Of a stretch of DNA of 7,934 bases, positions 5,647-7,934 are shown in pieces. Under the pieces are notes generated by a model that did not search any database, had not been told where the DNA came from, and saw nothing but the letters and a program-made list of their open reading frames with translations. Position 1 is the stretch's first letter. Every line of letters begins with the position of its first letter. The DNA comes from Nocardia sp. (lineage in GTDB: Bacteria; Actinomycetota; Actinomycetes; Mycobacteriales; Mycobacteriaceae). Position numbers and translations under genes: made by a program. The stretch covers positions 1-7,934 of the forward strand of contig JABFXT010000744.1 in NCBI GenBank assembly GCA_013361595.1, written 5' to 3'.

Positions 5647-7143
5647 ATGATCCTCGCCGAGGAGCCGCTGCTACGCGCGCCCCACCTCTTCATCGACGGA
5701 AGCTGGGTCGAACCGGTCGCGGGTGGAAGCCGGGAGATACACGATCCGGCCGACGGCACGATCATCGCCGTCGTCGGGGAGGCGGACGAGCGCGACGTAT
5801 CGAACGCGATCGCCGCGGCCCGTACCGCGTTCGCCGGGAGCAGCCGCGCCCGCATACCCGTGGCGGAGCGGGCCGCGCTGCTGGTCCGTACCGCGGAACT
5901 GCTCGGCGAACACCGTGACGCCATCGCCCGGATCGAGACCCTGGACACCGGGAAAACGCTGCGGGAGAGCCATATCGATATCGACGACGTCGTCGCGGTG
6001 TTCCGCTACTACGCGCAGCTGATCGCCACCGGCGCCGACCGCGTCGTCGATACCGGAGACCGGGCGGTGATCAGCCGTATCGTGCGAGAACCCGTGGGCG
6101 TGTGCGCGCTCATCGCGCCGTGGAACTATCCGCTGCTGCAGATGTCGTGGAAGATCGCCCCCGCGCTCGCGGCCGGATGCGCGGTGGTCGCCAAACCCAG
6201 CGAGGTCACCCCGCTGAGCACGATCGCCCTGGTCCGGCTGCTCGAGCAGGCCGGGGCGCCGCCGGGAGTCGTGAATCTCGTGCCGGGCGCCGGACCGACG
6301 GTGGGGACGGCGCTCACCGATACGCCGGAGGTCGATCTGATCTCCTTCACCGGTGGTGCCACCACCGGTGCGGCGATCGCCGGCCGGGCCGCCACGCACC
6401 TCACCCGGGTCGCCCTCGAACTGGGCGGGAAGAATCCCCATATCGTCTTCGCCGACGCCGAACCCGACAGTGCGATCGATGCGGTGCTGACCGGCGCCTT
6501 CCTGCACTCGGGGCAGGTGTGCTCGGCCGGCACCCGGTTGATCGTGCACGAATCGATCGCCGACGGATTCATCGCGGAACTGGCCCGGCGCGCCGGACGG
6601 ATCCGGGTCGGCCCGGGTATCGACCCGGCCTCGCAGACCGGACCACTGATTTCGCCCGAGCACCGGGACCGCGTGGAAGCTCATGTGGCACACGCTGTTC
6701 ACGAGGGCGCCGTACTGATCGCGGGTGGGCGGCGGCCCGAAGATCCCCGGACGGCGACCGGCAGCTTCTACCTGCCGACCATCCTGGACCGTTGCCGGCG
6801 CGATATGCGGATCGTCCGGGAGGAGACCTTCGGTCCGGTGCTCACCGTGGAGCGGTTCGCGACCGAAGCCGAAGCCGTCGAACTGGGTAACGACACGTCC
6901 TATGGTCTCGCCGCGGGCGTCCGCACCGCCGACCCCGCCCGGGGCGAACGCATGGTGCGCGCGCTGCGGCACGGCACGGTCTGGCTCAACGATTTCGGCC
7001 CCTACACCCCGGCCGCCGAATGGGGTGGTTTCGGGCGTTCCGGAATCGGGCGTGAACTCGGACCCGGCGGGCTGGCCGAGTATCAGGAGACCAAGCACAT
7101 CTGGCACAACACGGCTCCAGCGGTGGGCGGCTGGTTCGGCTGA
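5647..7143 (+). CDS. betB: Betaine-aldehyde dehydrogenase (NAD(P)+-dependent)
   Basis: Aldehyde dehydrogenase superfamily enzyme, 498 aa, predicted to oxidise betaine aldehyde to the osmoprotectant glycine betaine in the cytosol. Landmarks in order: PWNYP at 158-162 with oxyanion asparagine N160; KPSE at 183-186 (cofactor-binding lysine); FTGGATTG at 234-241 (Rossmann loop); ELGGKNP at 258-264 with general base E258; GQVCSAGTR at 289-297 with nucleophile C292; EETFGPV at 392-398. The GQVCSAGTR context and the C-terminal NDFGPY...[16 protein letters not shown] region are the wording of BetB/GbsA enzymes, which separates it from generic aldehyde dehydrogenases, though a related aminoaldehyde cannot be excluded. 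ATG at 5647 follows an AGAGGA site by 10 bases. Divergent from the dioxygenase gene and near the betaine-type importer, which supports the substrate call. No choline-oxidising partner gene is visible. Confidence 0.92.
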   Translation: MILAEEPLLRAPHLFIDGSWVEPVAGGSREIHDPADGTIIAVVGEADERDVSNAIAAARTAFAGSSRARIPVAERAALLVRTAELLGEHRDAIARIETLDTGKTLRESHIDIDDVVAVFRYYAQLIATGADRVVDTGDRAVISRIVREPVGVCALIAPWNYPLLQMSWKIAPALAAGCAVVAKPSEVTPLSTIALVRLLEQAGAPPGVVNLVPGAGPTVGTALTDTPEVDLISFTGGATTGAAIAGRAATHLTRVALELGGKNPHIVFADAEPDSAIDAVLTGAFLHSGQVCSAGTRLIVHESIADGFIAELARRAGRIRVGPGIDPASQTGPLISPEHRDRVEAHVAHAVHEGAVLIAGGRRPEDPRTATGSFYLPTILDRCRRDMRIVREETFGPVLTVERFATEAEAVELGNDTSYGLAAGVRTADPARGERMVRALRHGTVWLNDFGPYTPAAEWGGFGRSGIGRELGPGGLAEYQETKHIWHNTAPAVGGWFG

Positions 7144-7160
7144 GCGCGGACGTACCGCAG

Positions 7161-7183
7161 CCCGAGGCCGACCGCGACTCGGG
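7161..7183 (+). terminator. Possible hairpin after betB
   Basis: Perfect 6-bp stem CCCGAG/CTCGGG (7161-7166 with 7178-7183) with an 11-base loop, starting 18 bases after the betB stop. There is no T-run behind it, so it is at best an imperfect intrinsic terminator. A second dyad at 7201-7218 could also contribute. Confidence 0.35.
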
Positions 7184-7200
7184 GACAACGACGGGCCCGG

Positions 7201-7218
7201 CGTTCCCGGACCGGAACG
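7201..7218. promoter_or_regulatory. Dyad CGTTCC-N6-GGAACG over the methyltransferase promoter (operator candidate)
   Basis: Perfect 6-bp inverted repeat with a 6-base spacer. Relative to the predicted start of transcription at 7242 it covers about -41 to -24, so it overlaps the -35 position. This placement is typical for a repressor dimer such as a TetR-type protein, but no regulator is in the window. Alternatively it is a hairpin in the betB 3' transcript. Confidence 0.35.
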
Positions 7219-7229
7219 TGCGACGGTTC

Positions 7230-7235
7230 TAAGCT
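7230..7235 (+). promoter_or_regulatory. -10 box of a leaderless methyltransferase transcript
   Basis: TAAGCT fits TANNNT and ends 6 bases before the GTG at 7242, which puts the predicted transcription start on the G of the start codon. No ribosome site precedes this GTG. An in-frame TAA (7230-7232) inside the box rules out any start further upstream. Leaderless mRNAs are common in actinobacteria. The -35 is not recognisable. Confidence 0.55.
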
Positions 7236-7241
7236 CGACGG

Positions 7242-7934
7242 GTGACCACCACCCCCGGCTCCCCTTCCCCCAATACCCCGGGCGCACCCGCTCCGACCGG
7301 CGTCGGCCGAACCGCGCTGATGGTCGCCGCCGCACGTGCCGCCGAATCGGCACGCGAGGATCGGCTGTTCACCGATCCCTATGCGGCGGATTTTCTGGCC
7401 GCCGCCGGTTCCGGGGAAGAGGCCGGCGGTGCCGGTGAAGCATCGAAGATGTGGGATTCGTTCAGCAGCTACCTGCCCATCCGCACCCGATTCTTCGACG
7501 ACTACCTTCGCGCCGCCACCGACACCGTCCGGCAGGTCGTGATCGTCGCGGCCGGTCTGGATACCCGGGCCTTCCGGCTTCCGGCGGCACCGGAGGTCAC
7601 CGTCTACGAACTCGACACCCCGGATATGCTGGCCTTCCAACAACGAGAGCTCGATGCGCGGGGCGCGCGACCGTCGTCCGGGCGCCGGGTAGCGGTGGCC
7701 GTCGATCTCCGGGAGGACTGGGGCAGCCCACTGGACTCGGCCGGATTCGATCCGGACGCGCCGGCCGCCTGGCTCGTCGAGGGACTGGTCAGCTATCTGA
7801 GCCCCGGCGACAACGACCGGCTACTGGCCGGAATCAGCGGCCGGTCGGTCAGCGGCAGCCGGCTTTCGATCGAATACCTCCACAGGGACACAGTCGCGCT
7901 GATGGGCGCGGCGATCACCGGCGGATCGGATACC
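7242..7934 (+). CDS. SAM-dependent methyltransferase, TIGR00027/LCM family (runs off right edge)
   Basis: The open frame runs from GTG 7242 to the last base without a stop: 231 codons of a family usually near 280-310 aa, so the C-terminus is missing. Family marks: GVGRTALMVAAARAAES at 20-36, LFTDPYA at 42-48, RTRFFDDYL at 81-89, SAM-binding AAGLDTRAFRL at 103-113, acidic strand YELD at 122-125, VDLREDW at 154-160, and VEGLVSYL at 179-186. This is the 'putative S-adenosyl-L-methionine-dependent methyltransferase' group expanded in mycobacteria and nocardiae, related to leucine carboxyl methyltransferases; substrates are mostly unknown. The start is forced: an in-frame stop lies 12 bases upstream and no other start codon precedes the conserved GVGRTAL segment. 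No ribosome site is seen, so leaderless translation is likely. The first ~19 residues are Pro/Thr-rich and probably disordered. Confidence 0.95.
   Translation, partial: MTTTPGSPSPNTPGAPAPTGVGRTALMVAAARAAESAREDRLFTDPYAADFLAAAGSGEEAGGAGEASKMWDSFSSYLPIRTRFFDDYLRAATDTVRQVVIVAAGLDTRAFRLPAAPEVTVYELDTPDMLAFQQRELDARGARPSSGRRVAVAVDLREDWGSPLDSAGFDPDAPAAWLVEGLVSYLSPGDNDRLLAGISGRSVSGSRLSIEYLHRDTVALMGAAITGGSDT

Noticed and set aside
4143..7218. Shared motif CGGAACG in the three main intergenic regions (4143-4149, 5505-5511, 7212-7218) as a common operator
   Set aside because: The same 7-mer also occurs inside the binding-protein gene near 672, and one or two chance copies are expected in this composition; only the 7201-7218 copy is part of a dyad.
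5671..7353. Minus-strand open frame of 560 codons opposite betB
   Set aside because: Antisense shadow of betB, whose plus-strand frame has every aldehyde dehydrogenase motif; the minus translation shows none.
1..7934. tRNA/rRNA genes, CRISPR arrays, insertion sequences, prophage or integration sites
   Set aside because: Read-through found no regularly spaced repeats, no transposase or integrase frame, no tRNA-like cloverleaf and no rRNA sequence. This was by eye, so a covariance search would be firmer.

Overview
The window is GC-rich, uses GTG starts freely, and has coding frames with strongly G/C-biased third codon positions. Its genes match actinobacterial families, including a TIGR00027/LCM-type methyltransferase typical of mycobacteria and nocardiae. 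A Nocardia-like actinomycete is the best guess; this is inference from composition and gene content, not from a marker gene.

Layout. On the minus strand (read right to left) there is a complete osmoprotectant-type ABC importer: permease (3404-4048), ATPase with two CBS repeats (1981-3267), permease (1247-1984) and lipoprotein substrate-binding protein (264-1250). The last three overlap by 4 bases at each junction, so they are almost certainly one transcription unit; the first permease is 136 bases upstream of the ATPase. Left of the importer, the first 28 codons of an FAD/NAD-binding oxidoreductase run off the window edge (1-84, minus). Right of the importer a 374-base gap carries the importer's probable promoter and a dyad. 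Then comes a minus-strand TauD/TfdA-family Fe(II)/2-oxoglutarate dioxygenase (4423-5358). It is divergent, across a 288-base region, from a plus-strand betaine-aldehyde dehydrogenase (5647-7143). The right end holds the first 231 codons of a SAM-dependent methyltransferase (7242 to the edge), apparently expressed from a leaderless transcript.

How the genes fit together. The importer should bring in glycine betaine, choline or a related quaternary amine, and the dehydrogenase would oxidise betaine aldehyde to glycine betaine. Together they suggest an osmoprotectant uptake/synthesis locus. No choline dehydrogenase or oxidase is visible; the FAD protein at the left edge shows only its nucleotide-binding start and does not look like a GMC-family choline dehydrogenase. 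The dioxygenase and methyltransferase have no obvious metabolic link to betaine.

The most unusual observation is that the dioxygenase has valine where the family has its iron-ligand aspartate (the HxD motif reads HTV), while the distal histidine and the 2-oxoglutarate arginine are kept. I found no RNA genes, CRISPR arrays, insertion sequences or integration signatures. Apart from that substitution and a few candidate regulatory dyads, this looks like ordinary actinobacterial chromosome, and I do not see a clearly new multi-gene system.
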